This document shows, one piece after another, positions 53,766 through 64,000 of a stretch of DNA of 64,000 nt. Both the position numbers and the translations under genes were made by a program. Below the pieces are notes generated by a model that was not told the origin of the DNA, made no database searches, and saw only the letters and a program-made list of their open reading frames with translations. Location of the stretch: positions 74,501 to 138,500 of the forward strand of contig NW_024881866.1 in assembly GCF_019059575.1 (NCBI RefSeq), in the 5' to 3' direction. The first letter of the stretch is position 1. The number at the start of each line of letters is the position of its first letter. The DNA is from Amphibalanus amphitrite (Eukaryota; Arthropoda; Thecostraca; Balanomorpha; Balanidae).

Positions 53766-54592
53766 ACTGAGAAAAATCCTGACTCCGCATGACACCCCCA
53801 GGGGGAGTTCACCAAAACGACACCCAAAAACTCCCAGGTGGTACTCCTCATTACACTACCTCCAAAACTCTCCATTACACCCCAAAACTTCCCTCGAGAA
53901 ACTCTCTGTAACTCTCCCTACCGTTTTAGAAAACTCTTCATTACTCTCCTTTACCCTATCAAAACAAACAACATACTCCCTGAAACTCCCTTCCAATACT
54001 CTCAATAACTCTCCTATTGCCTCATAATTACTCCCGATTACTCCATTCCATTATTCCCCAAAACTCCGCTTACAGCTTCATGGTATACCTCTAGTTACTC
54101 CCCATCAAACTCACCCAAACTTCCCATCACTTTACCCCAGCCCCCCCCCCGAAAATAAATATTGGACGAATAGCGTAACCACCCAAAGCTCTTGTACCGA
54201 AGCACAGATAAAAAATATATTTCAAGAAATGTGTATTCATAGTCCGGGGCGGTGGGAGGCTTAAAAAAAATTGACAAACGCTTTCGACATCCCGCCGCGT
54301 CACGCTCTCCGGGGATCTCACTCCATATGCTTCACGGTCGCGAGTTTTGATGTTAAAAATCCAAAAGGCGGCCTACCACAGCAGGAATGCTTGGTCTGGT
54401 GGTGCCGCTACCACCTCCTGGGCCTCGACGAATACTGCGTCTTCTTCGTCCGGCTCTCCTTTCACGATGGTGGGATGGATATTTTGCTGGCCTCCGTTGG
54501 CTTCCGACGTGTCTTGCGGGATGCGCTGCAGGCTCTCCAGCTCATCCCCTGCAAAATGTTAATAACCATGAAATTATAGGTACACTTAACAT

Positions 54593-54830
54593 TGCATGGG
54601 AGGAAATGGAGGAGAAAGAAAAAAGAGAAGGAGGGAAATAATGAAGGAGGGAAAGAGGGAAGGAGGGGAGGGATGAAGGAAGGAAAGAAGGAAGGAAGGA
54701 AGGAAGGAAGGAAGGAAGGAAGGAAGGAAGGGAGGGAGGAAGAGAGGGAGAAAGAAAGGGAGAGAGAGGGGAGGAGAAAGAGGGAGTGAGAAAGGAAGCG
54801 AGGAAAGATGGAAGGAAGAAATGAAGGAGG
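54593..54830. repeat. GGAA-rich purine tract
   Basis: About 240 bases almost purely A/G on the plus strand, with a perfect (GGAA) core near 54683-54730. The serine/proline/phenylalanine frames on the other strand are artefacts. Confidence 0.9.
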
Positions 54831-55048
54831 AGACTGAGAGGTAGGCAGATGAGACAAGATGGACGAGACGAGACACACGCGACCTGACGTGTTGGCACTG
54901 ATACTGCATTTCGGCACATGATGTCAAAATAATGAAAGCAAGAGATTGCAAAGTTAGCATACTTTTTATGCACTACAATTTTGATAAAGTTAAGTTTCAG
55001 TGAAAGTCTAAAGGGCAAGTTAACAGCCTCCATCTCAGTTGCAGACAC

Positions 55049-56632
55049 AGTAGGGAAATGCTATAAAACGTACCTACTTGAGCGCTCAAAAAGTTGAGCA
55101 GGTCGCTAAAAATAAGCTAGAGACGTTATACGCTGCATATAGGTACCCATGTTAACATTAAAGAGCGAAATTCAATTATGGAAACTTTCTAAAAACATAC
55201 AACAATTTAAACAAAATTTATTTAAAGATGCTGGTTTGTCGGTGGTTTTCATCATTCATGGGCATTTGCAGTGGTAGGTATTGATTTTTTTTATATATAT
55301 AGGGTCTAGGAAAATCAAGGCTTTTATGCCAAGATAGTTTAACTTTCTGGCTCTGCTTTGAAGGCCCTTCAAATTTGATATTTTTCATTGATATGGATAT
55401 TAAAATAATTGGGCAATAACAATAGGATCCACTAGGGTTACCCGCGTGCTCCGCAACGCTAAGGGGGGATTTTTTGACCCGTGGGTTGGTCTGTGTCGAT
55501 TTGGTTGGTAAATATCCATTTCGTTCGATTGCTTTTTGACGGCCAAGCATTTTGTAAGAAAACAAAAAGATACATCGCATCGAGGTGCCCGTGTCGTATT
55601 ATCATGCGTTCTACTTTAGAATGATTCGAAAACTGGCGTGAAGTCTTTTGAGGGCCATCGATGAATTTCGCTAAAAATGACAATGTAATGGTTTGGAACA
55701 TTTACATTTTTAAGGATACTGTTGCTAATTATGCAAAAATGAAGAGTGAATATTGGACAGAATTGAATGCTCTATCCAATGGTACCATATTCAATTGCCA
55801 AAGGTATCAGGTTATGCAGCAAACCCCGTGTGATTAATAAAGTGGCACAAAATTGACAAACACCATTTTCTCCTGTGATTTGCACCACCTTGATTTGGAT
55901 CAATCAGCTTTTCATAATTTTTATATGAGAGGCGGTACCTTTCTCTTGCAAATAGGCGTTGATTCAACTCGCTCCATTTAACGGTCACCTAAAAATAAAA
56001 TTAATTCCAAAATCCCTCAAAACCGCAATTTTTCAAATAAAAGTGCCCTCTCCGGTGCACGTGGCGCGTGCTATCCTCTGCATTGTACACCATTCAATAG
56101 CCCGTTCAATTCTGTACACGATGCTGTTTTCCCCGTGCCGGTCGGATCCCTGGTCACCAAGATATTGCACGGGAACTGGACCCGTGTCGGCCAAAATTAG
56201 CCATTTTCGCCCGATTTCGCACGCCGATTTATACATGTAAAGTCTATGACGCGAATTTGCTCTTTTTGAGCACGCACCACGCGCTCCCTATCGACCCGAT
56301 CGAGCTGAGACCCCTCAAAGGCACGTCGCGCATCCTTGATCTATGAGTTGTGCAAATTTCACCGGGCTAGGTGCAACGGTCTGGCCTGCAGTCCACGCAA
56401 AGCACCACCAAGTCGGGACCTCGGTAACGGACAGACGCACCCTCCTCAAATAGTAATATAGACAAGCGGCTGCGCCACTTGCTTCGCGGCGTAGCCAGAA
56501 AATGCGGCGCCAGCCAATTTGCTTTCGAATGGTGTTTGATTTAAATCGATCTGTCGTCTGGAAGCAGAGATATGGACAGAAACGTGCGGAGGAAAATTTT
56601 CAACCTAATAACTATTCTGAAGGTTTAGTTGG
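55049..56632. other. Non-coding interior of the CACTG-ended element
   Basis: AT-rich sequence with no supported frame. Phrases such as GCGGCTGCGCCACTTGC near 56466 look like repeat DNA but I cannot assign them. Confidence 0.4.
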
Positions 56633-56725
56633 ATGACGTTTGGGTCATATGGGGTCAAGGTGGTCATTCCTGGTCACACTGGGTCAGGCCAGGTCACCTT
56701 CGGTCAGGCCAGGTCGTATAAGTCA
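56633..56725 (+). repeat. GGTCA-rich cluster
   Basis: About eight GGTCA-containing motifs, several as GGTCAGGCCAGGTCA, immediately before the ACTACC microsatellite. A final pair follows it at 57195-57212. Confidence 0.65.
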
Positions 56726-56766
56726 CCAAATCACATTGGATCGGCCTGGGCCACATTTCTTCTACT

Positions 56767-57194
56767 TCTACCCATGCCACTACTACCACTACCCATTCCA
56801 CTACCACTACCCCTACCCCTACCACTACCCCTACCACTACTCCTACCACTACCACTACCACTACCCCTACCACTACCACTACCCCTACTACTACCCCTAC
56901 CCCTACTGCTACCCCTACCCCTACTGCTACCCCTACCACTGCTACTACCCCTACTACTACCTCTACCACTACCACTACCCCTACCACTACCCCTACCTCT
57001 ACCCCTACCAATACTACTGCCACTACCACTACCACTACCACTACCAATACCCCTACCCCTACCACTACCACTACCCCTACTACTACCCCTACCACTGCCC
57101 CTACCACTACTACTACCCCTACCACTACCCCTACCATTACCCCTGCCACTACCCCTACCAATACTACTACCACTGCCACTACCACTACCACTGG
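56767..57194 (+). repeat. ACTACC/CCCCTA microsatellite
   Basis: About 430 bases of interleaved ACTACC and CCTACC hexamers. It differs from the CCCTA pentamer satellite in period. Long LPLPLP or YHYPYP frames through it are artefacts. Confidence 0.9.
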
Positions 57195-57842
57195 GTCATG
57201 TGAGGTCACAGATTATCAGATAAACTGATGAACTGAAAAAAAGTTTCTAACTCTGCTACTACTCGTGTCATTCAATTATTCTTAATCGTATTTGATGGAA
57301 ATGGCGCCCTTTGACAAATGTGGCGCATTGCGACAAAAGTGGTGCATTTGTACTTGTCGTTTTGTCATGCATCCTTCCACCGAATTGCACCTTTATCGGA
57401 CCATATTTGACAACGTTGTGCAATTTGCGGCAAAAATGACGCCCTGAGGCAAATGTGACGCATTGTGGCAAACGTGGTGCATTCGGTTAAGCGCATTGAA
57501 AACTGTCTTTATTTAACGAAAATCAACATCTTCATTCGCCTCTGTTTATCAAAATAAATAAGCTGCCAATCTGCAAATGAGAGGCACCCGCCGCCGATCG
57601 TCATGCATTTTAGTTGTAAAGTTCATCAAACCCGGCTGCCGATGCCTTGAAGACCGAGCAAATTTGGAGAAAATGCGCCTTTTTCCAGCGCGTGCCACGT
57701 GCGAACCATCCACCCCCCGGGACTCGAGCCTCGACACTGCACGTGCGCGTGACGTCATCAACACCCTGCGAAAATTTCAGCCCCATCCAACGCACCGTTT
57801 GACCTGTGCACGGCGTCAAAGCACCCCTCTGCACGGTGCAAA

Positions 57843-57869
57843 CAGACAGACAGACAGACAGAGTTTCAT
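57843..57869 (+). repeat. ACAG tetranucleotide run
   Basis: Short (CAGA)n run followed by GTTTCATTTCACAAATAGTATAG, which may be the end of an older repeat element; no partner end was found. Confidence 0.5.
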
Positions 57870-58594
57870 TTCACAAATAGTATAGTAGATAGATGACGTG
57901 TAAACCTTGTGTAATCCTAACTTTCCAATTTATTCGAGGGAAATAATGCATGATATTTGCCAATACCTAGAAACTCAGAGCGTGCTATTTCCGATCTTTA
58001 TCTCCCCAGGAACGAAACAAATCAATTACCCTTACAGAGACCATTCCAGCCCATCAAGAACATGGGGTTACCATATGTTCTCACCGCAGCATTATAACAC
58101 TTTGCACTATAAAAGCATGATGAGAAATAGAGCTAAGCTTACCTTTAAATCCAAAGTAAGGTCCAATTATCCGTCACTGTATACGTCAGGTCCGTCTAAA
58201 CTCTAAGTCAACACGCTCTTCACTAACACCTCGCCCGCCGCCCCGCACAACGTGCTGTTTACTACGCGCAAAAGATGGCGGCCACCGGCAGCCACGCGAC
58301 GTATGCTAAAACCCCTTCGTAACTCCCCTATTACTCCTGTCGGAACGTTCGGGAAGAGTTTTTCGGGAGTAATGGAGAGTTGCGTCACAGAGTTATGGGG
58401 TGTCACACATGGAGTCATTTCGCCCTCCATTAAGAACTCTTGAAAACTCTTTCGCAAAATGAGGAAGGCTCGAAGTTACCCTAGAACACACTCAATAACT
58501 CTGTTGGAAAGGGAGTTATCAATGGTTTTAAGGAGTTTTCAGGGGAGCATTTTCAAGAGTTTTGACCCACATGGAGTCAATTCTTTTCTCAGTG

Positions 58595-58703
58595 TACCCT
58601 ACCCTACCCTACCCTATCCTATCCTACCCTACCCTACCCTAACCTACCCTACCCTACCCTACCCCTACCCCTACCCTACGGCCTACACTACCCTACCCTA
58701 CCC
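58595..58703 (+). repeat. CCCTA satellite block 4
   Basis: Short, degenerate CCCTA array with CCCTATC variants matching the end of block 3, as expected if the 4.8-kb element split one array. Confidence 0.92.
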
Positions 58704-60235
58704 CAGGGGCGGATCCAGCCGATCCGTTTGGGGAGGGCAAAAGTTTCCGACCTATCCGACGACCCCTATCCGCCCCCGCACTGGGAGGAATGTAAGATAA
58801 ATTTTGGATGGGGATGCAAAATTTTCTCAAGGGGCCCCACTGAAGGTTTTGGGCCCCTTTACTTTTTCAAGCTGTCAATCATCGATTTATGAAAACCAAA
58901 AGTTAAAGGGAGATAATGAGCTTTCTTTGTTTTCCTAGCCCATATTCGTACCTATGTGAAAAAGGTTTTTATTTTTGCAAAAAAGAAGCAGTACTTGCAG
59001 TACTTGTAACACCCACCGAAATGCGTTGTCCTTCTCTATAAAAAAAGTCGCAGTATATGGCGCTTTTGTTTCAAACAGCGACGCTTGGGTCTTTGTTTAT
59101 GTTATCGCCTTGTCGTTGCTTGGTTGTAAGGATTCTAATTTGAATTAGAGTTAATTCGGTTTAGAATTGATTAGATTCTAATTCGGGGGTACGTAGTGCC
59201 TACTCTTCTTTGTTTCCAAGTATTATTTTGCGCCACAAATGAACGGCATGCGCCAGAAACGCAGCCAAATCTTGCGATTGCGACTACGAAATTCATTATT
59301 TTGGCGTCAGAGCCTGAAGCGAAAAATACAAGCATATTTATTTCAAAAAGGCTTCAGGTTTGTCGAACGGTGTTATGATAATTTTGATAACAGTACTGCA
59401 TAAGTTTTTCAGTGATGCCGCAAAAGTGTTGTATCTATCTTCTTTTATTGTGCAGTCGGCGGGACCGATTCAAAATTGAGTCGTTGTTACTAAAATAGCA
59501 GCATATGGCGTCAGATGATGAACAGGAAAAATAGTTGCGTAAATTTAGACATAAACCACCCCCAAACCATGAATATCTTTTGAAGGCACTATAGACGACC
59601 ATTAACTAACTAGATGTGATGAAGATCAAATGTAAGGAATACGCTCATTTTACAAAATTACATGCAAGTACCAAAAAGTGATGTAAGTACTTATTCAACG
59701 GTCATTTTCAGCGCTCCCCGCTAACGTGACTTCAAGTTGAGATATTTGCGGCAAGTTACCGAATTGAGCAAAATGGTTTTAATTTACATTATAACTTGTT
59801 GTGTTTTGTCAGAAAATGGTCCTAACTCAGATTTTGTGGAAAAAGGTCATTATCTCCCTTTAAGGAAACAATCCATACAGGAAGTTATCCAAAATGTTTG
59901 CATATTTCAGTGAACCTAACAAAATCACAGCATACCTAAATAAGTGAAATGCAACAAGTTTTTTTTTTTACTGGGTGATTTATCTTATGCTAACCACCAC
60001 CCGCAAGCCTCAAACCACTTTTCTGGATCCGCAGTGGACCTTTGAGAGCCCTACGGGTCCGCTCTTACAAGACCGTTAAAAAACCTCTGGAAACTGAATG
60101 ACTCAATGGAGGCTCCTCCAGAAGCCTTCACGACTTCTCAGATTGAATGAGTCCCCGACCAGGGTCGGTTCCTCAGAAGGTGCTGAAGGGTTTCAGAAAG
60201 CAGCGTAGGCTCGAGAGTCTGGAAAGTTCTTAAAG
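58704..60235. other. Non-coding; possible hAT end at its left edge
   Basis: It begins CAGGGGCGGATCCAG, a typical hAT-type terminus. An inverted CTGGATCCGC occurs near 60024, but the bases beyond it do not match and no target duplication is seen. No frame is supported. Confidence 0.4.
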
Positions 60236-60681
60236 CAGGGCCTCGTCTAACATGTTAACTGGGGGGGCAATTGCCTCCCCAGTCGAGCGGATTGCCCCCC
60301 CAGTGGCCAGCATTTGCCCCCCCCCCCAGTCAAAACGTGAACTTCTCACAAAATTACCTTCTCTGCAATGCGTTTTTGTTAGGAGTCTTATACGGATTTA
60401 ACGAGAAACGTTAAATTATTTGTTCAAAAACTGTTCATACTCCATGACTACGGGAAAAGCCAGAGTTTTGTGATTTATAGAGCTGAGTACCCACTGTGAT
60501 TCTGTGATTTTGCTACTGTGATTCAAGTAGCAAATTGTCAATGGGCAGCTGCCAGTGACCCAACTCGTGTTTGTGTCCCCCCCCCCCCTCCCACTCAATC
60601 AAACGCCCACGGCCCAACACGGATAAATATGTTTAGCACTGTCTGGTGGGGCAATGTGAGGGGGTAACACATTAATCTTAA

Positions 60682-61635
60682 CCCTCGCCCGTAAACGGCG
60701 ATCTGCCACCTTCGCCCATGCAGGGGGGGGGGTTGGTGCGACCCCCCCCCCCTTGGCGTTTGAAAACGGAGCGTCGTAGAGCTTAGCGGAAAAGACCAAC
60801 GGATTGCTCTCGCCGAGATCTCGCGATTGGTGGTATATTTTTTGGTCCTAGGTCAACATTTGACCTACTTTTGACCGGTCAAAGGTCAAATTTCCGGAAA
60901 AATAGACTTTTTTTCAACTTTCCGCGGCTATTGCGGCAAAACGGTGGGAGATATCGACTTGAAACCTTCACTATCGTGTTCCTTGATCAATTCTCTATCG
61001 TTTGGTATGTATTTCGTTTCCCTAGCTCTAAAAATGGCGCGTTGGGAGCGCCGGAAGTCGGAAAGGTCACAGTCGGCGGCAGAAATTCGAAAAATCAAAA
61101 TTTAAATTTTTGAAATCTGATTGTATTTTTGGATTTGGAAGGTCCATTTGCTCCCTATAGAAGCTAATATTGCTGCATATTCCCATTGAGGTGACAAGAA
61201 TTAGCAAAATAGTGGTTCGGGCGCTTTTCAAAAATAGTACCGGACGCTGTTCCTCTTGTGACGTCATAGCTCCGTGACCTGACCTGACCCGGTCAAGTTT
61301 CTTATACCATATGATAGCCAATACTTGCCCCAACATGCATGGGAAGTTTCATCACGATCCATCAACCGATGTCCGTACCACCGGCAGGAAACCTCGGACG
61401 TTGGCACCCAGTTTGTGAAAATCCGGCCGGAGGCTGTTCCCTTTGTGACGTCATAACTCCGTGACCTGACATGACCCGGTCAAATTTTTTTTTATCAAAA
61501 GATGCGCAAGGTTTGCCCCATAAGGTACCCAAAATTTGGCGGCGCTGCGCGCCGCCGTTTTTGCACTATTTCCGAAAAACCTCAGGGGGGGGGGGGGGGG
61601 GGTTGCACCAACCCCCCCCCCTACATGGGCGAGGG
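60682..61635. mobile_element. TTAA element with G-runs, inside hAT2
   Basis: TTAA at 60678-60681 and 61636-61639 flanks inverted CCCTCGCCC termini. As at 29280, the left end is doubled: a second TCGCCCATGCAGGGGG lies about 20 bases inside. The right end reads directly CCCTCGCCCATGTAGGGGG (minus strand). Long G runs are followed by GGTTGGTGC. A right-end-like structure at 62483-62520 suggests a further related copy next to it. Confidence 0.65.
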
Positions 61636-61954
61636 TTAACTCTCGCCCGTATTGTTGTTTTTCCAGCCGCGAACGTATAGCGGGGGGGCGTTCTACCTTG
61701 CCCCTTGCCGTTTCGCCCCTGATCGAGCTAGAGCTTCGCGGAGAAAACCACCGTGTTGCCCGTCACGAGAGGAAGCCGATGATGCCTCATTTTAAGGTCC
61801 TTAGTCTTCGGTTGACCTTCCAGGTCAGGTCTATGACCCTAAAGTCGGGAAAATCGCGGGACCTGTTACAACGTGGTAAAGGGTGGCTGTTATGTTTTTT
61901 TCGGGTGCTAATCACGAAAATCATGTTAGTTAATTATCACAGATGTCTTCATGC

Positions 61955-61992
61955 ATTTAGGCCAGGTCGGGTCAGGTCAGGTCAGGTCAACC
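61955..61992 (+). repeat. GGTCA direct repeats
   Basis: Five GGTCA/GGTCG motifs in direct orientation, mostly at 5-base intervals (CAGGTCAGGTCAGGTCA). Further single motifs lie at 60850-60890 and 62350-62380. Confidence 0.65.
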
Positions 61993-62699
61993 AGTAAGGG
62001 TTTTGCCGGGTATTCGTAGTAGGTGGCAACCGCCTCTGGCTCTGACAGCTTCGTAACATGTTACGAAGGCACCAAAACTACTTCGTATATGTTCAAATGG
62101 TTGCTAAATTCGAATTCAGCTCCAAAAACTGGCCTAGAATCATGTAAAACTCGAAAAAGTGAACCGAAGTCATCAAAAGCCAATGACCTGACCTGACCTC
62201 GCGGTGACCTTGACGCCTACCCTAATGCATGGGAGCAATATCATATTCCATGTTTGAACTCTTGAAACCACGAAAAGACTGCAAACGCGCGGCTAATGCG
62301 AGCCGACATACGCCGAATCGCGATTCCGGCCAAATATGGTCTCGAAAAGAAGTCACAGGTCAAAGGTCATTACGGTCAGGGTCATGACATTTTCAAAGTA
62401 GGTGTAAAATTGACTAACGCGTGGGTACTGAAAGTTTCGTCGCGGTCAGCCGCTTTTACGTGAGCTATTCGTGAAAAACCGGGGGGTCCGTTCGACCCCC
62501 CCCCACCCCCCCTATACGAGCATGGCTCTTTTTTGTTTTTTTTTTGTGTTTTTTTTTTTGTTAAAAAAAAATTGGTCTCAGGGCTGTGACGAAAAACAAG
62601 TGGCCTAAATCCGGTGAGAAAACAGGATTTGGGGGTACCCTAGGTTTGGGTCCTTCAGTCTCTGCCCCCCCCAGTGAAAATTCCTTAGACGAGGCCCTG

Positions 62700-63138
62700 T
62701 TTTTCTTGGCCGAAGTCAGAGCGCGCGGCCCGACGCACCACGCGTATTTGGAAATTCCGACCTCGACGAGCATCAGAAGCCACCTAACAGGCGTGTTCGA
62801 AACCGCAGGAGATGATGATGAACGGGTTTATCGAAACTTGATTGGATGAGCATATCGGTAATAGCGATTTCAGTGTGTGCATTTATTGTTCATAGTGGTG
62901 TGAAATGTGGTTGGGGTACGACCGACAACCCGTCGGGGCGAATTTCGCACTGGGGTACTCAAAATTTGAAGAATTTAAGACGTTTCCATGAGTTTTGAAG
63001 GTATGGATAAGTTCTAAAAATCCGGTTCTCCTTATCTGGGCCATTAACTCCATACGGTCCAAGAAAGCTGGCACACTACCTTTAATTAAACTGTAGGGGT
63101 TGGTGATAGGTGCGGGGTGTTCAAGTGTTTTGTATGGT
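62700..63138. other. Non-coding spacer before satellite block 5
   Basis: No frame or repeat is recognised. Confidence 0.45.
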
Positions 63139-63786
63139 AGTACCCTACCCTACCCTACCCTATCCTACCCTACCTTACCCTACCCCTTCCCTACCCTACC
63201 CTACCCTACCCCTACACTACCCTACCCTACCCTACCCTACCCTACTCCTACACTATCCTACCCTACCCTTCCCTACCCTACCCTACCTTTACACTTCCCT
63301 ACCCTACCCTACCCTACCCTACCCTACCCTACCCTACCCTACCCTACCCTTACACTACCCTACCCTACCCTACCCTATCCTACCCTACCCTTACACTACC
63401 CTACCCTACCCTACCCTACCCCTACCCTACAATCCCCTACCCTACCCTACCCTACAATCCCCTACCCTACCCTACCCTACCCTACCCCTACACTACCCTA
63501 CCCTACCCTACCCTACCCCTACCCTACCCTACCCTACCCTACCCTACCCTACGCTAGCCTATAATCCCCTACCCTACCCTATCTTACCCTACCCTACCCT
63601 ACAATCCCCTACCCTACCCTACCCTACCCTACCCTACACTTACCCTACCCTACCCTACCCTACCCTACTCCTACACCACCCTACCCTACCCTACCCTACC
63701 CTACCTTTACACTACCCTACCTTTACACTACCCTACCCTACCCTACCCTACCCTACCCTACTTTACCCTACCCTACCCTACCCTAC
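63139..63786 (+). repeat. CCCTA satellite block 5
   Basis: The longest uninterrupted block, about 650 bases. It contains the same variant modules as blocks 1 and 2 (CTACAATCCCC, CCTTACACTA, CCCCTACACTA), at irregular intervals. Confidence 0.95.
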
Positions 63787-64000
63787 ACTGCCACCGACAA
63801 TCCAAGTTTCAGCTAAATCGGCCCAGAAACGGCTGAGATATTGCAAACACAAATTTATCGTATTTACTGGCGAATCCCCTTGGCGAGCGGTGCCCGGCGC
63901 CGGTATTCGTTGTCAAAGGTCAATGACCTTCCGGCTCTGATTTCGCTCAGTTCTGCAAGCGAAGAAACTGAGCCTAAAGCACGAGCCTTTTGCTCGGCGC
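63787..64000. other. Repeat-motif sequence to window end
   Basis: 63795-63835 is the reverse complement of the ACGGCTGNGCCGATTT...AAACTTGG motif that recurs in the tandem array units. The rest is unassigned. Confidence 0.5.

Larger units (their letters stand above)
53766..58594. mobile_element. 4.8-kb CACTG-ended element in the CCCTA satellite
   Basis: The outer ends are CACTGAGAAAA and its complement, with partial similarity continuing about 15 more bases (TGACTCC). Both are flanked by TA from the satellite. For about 350 bases inside each end there are repeated ACTCC/GGAGT motifs in mirrored orientation, a typical subterminal binding array. The centre holds a purine tract, AGGTCA-like clusters and an ACTACC microsatellite. 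No transposase frame. The CACTG ends suggest the CACTA superfamily, but the duplication length (2-3 bases within a repeat) cannot be fixed. Confidence 0.65.
60236..62699. mobile_element. Second hAT-like element (hAT2), 2.46 kb
   Basis: Perfect 15-bp inverted ends CAGGGCCTCGTCTAA. The left subterminal region (TAACATGTTAACTGGGG and then repeated GCCCCCCCAGT) parallels hAT1 at 1415, so the two are one family. The flanking 8-mers (TCTTAAAG and TTTTTCTT) do not match, so either the flanks have been rearranged or the two ends belonged to different copies. It holds a TTAA element, long G/C runs and AGGTCA clusters. No transposase frame. Confidence 0.7.

Noticed and set aside
54462..55048. Serine/proline/phenylalanine-rich frames on the minus strand
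   Set aside because: They run through the GGAA purine tract and stop at its edges.
56633..57223. 196-codon LPLPLP frame and overlapping frames on both strands
   Set aside because: They are translations of an ACTACC microsatellite in different phases.
58704..60040. Complete hAT element between CAGGGGCGGATCCAG and CTGGATCCGC
   Set aside because: The outermost bases do not match, no 8-bp duplication is present and the satellite does not resume at the right edge. Kept only as a possible left end.

Overview
The window is animal nuclear DNA, and nearly all of it is repeats. No complete, intact host gene is visible. Evidence for an animal: GT-AG bounded exon-like blocks, a BEL/Pao LTR retrotransposon, four non-LTR (LINE) retrotransposon bodies or fragments with apurinic-type endonuclease and reverse transcriptase motifs, and many non-autonomous DNA transposons (hAT-like, TTAA/piggyBac-like, Tc1-like). 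A marine invertebrate, possibly a crustacean, would fit, but the sequence alone does not settle the species.

Layout. 1-6087: no genes; a hAT-like element (1415-3589) carrying a tRNA-derived piece and a 314-bp hairpin (5245-5558). 6088-7371: a broken LINE ORF1 with a 470-bp TTAA element inserted 18 bases after its ATG. 7543-9338: a 1.8-kb inverted-repeat element with AGTA duplications. 9339-47945: a tandem array of seven 2.9-3.8-kb units. Each unit carries a ~690-bp near-palindrome and, in most copies, three exon-like blocks whose translations resemble consecutive segments of the repeat region of IQGAP scaffold proteins. Several copies have stops or frameshifts, so I read the array as tandemly amplified pseudogene fragments.

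The array is split at 17006-31807 by a nested stack. LINE-A (plus strand) is cut by a BEL/Pao element (17798-25817, minus strand, LTRs nearly identical) and by LINE-B (about 27014-31160, minus strand). LINE-B is itself cut by a 1.18-kb TTAA element (29280-30462). Units further right contain LINE-C (36550-37411), two internal ~960-bp duplications, and a hAT MITE with perfect 8-bp target duplications (41602-42129). The sister unit carries what looks like that MITE's excision scar (45994-46009).

48150-63786 was probably one long CCCTA (TAGGG) pentanucleotide satellite. It is now broken into five blocks by LINE-D (48401-51806), a Tc1-like element (52179-53499), a 4.8-kb CACTG-ended element (53766-58594), and a mixed stretch (58704-63138) that includes a second hAT-like element enclosing another TTAA element.

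The genes present serve transposon replication only: gag, protease, RT, RNase H and integrase for BEL; EN and RT for the LINEs; a zinc-knuckle ORF1. No transposase gene was found for any DNA element, so all of those must rely on enzymes encoded elsewhere.
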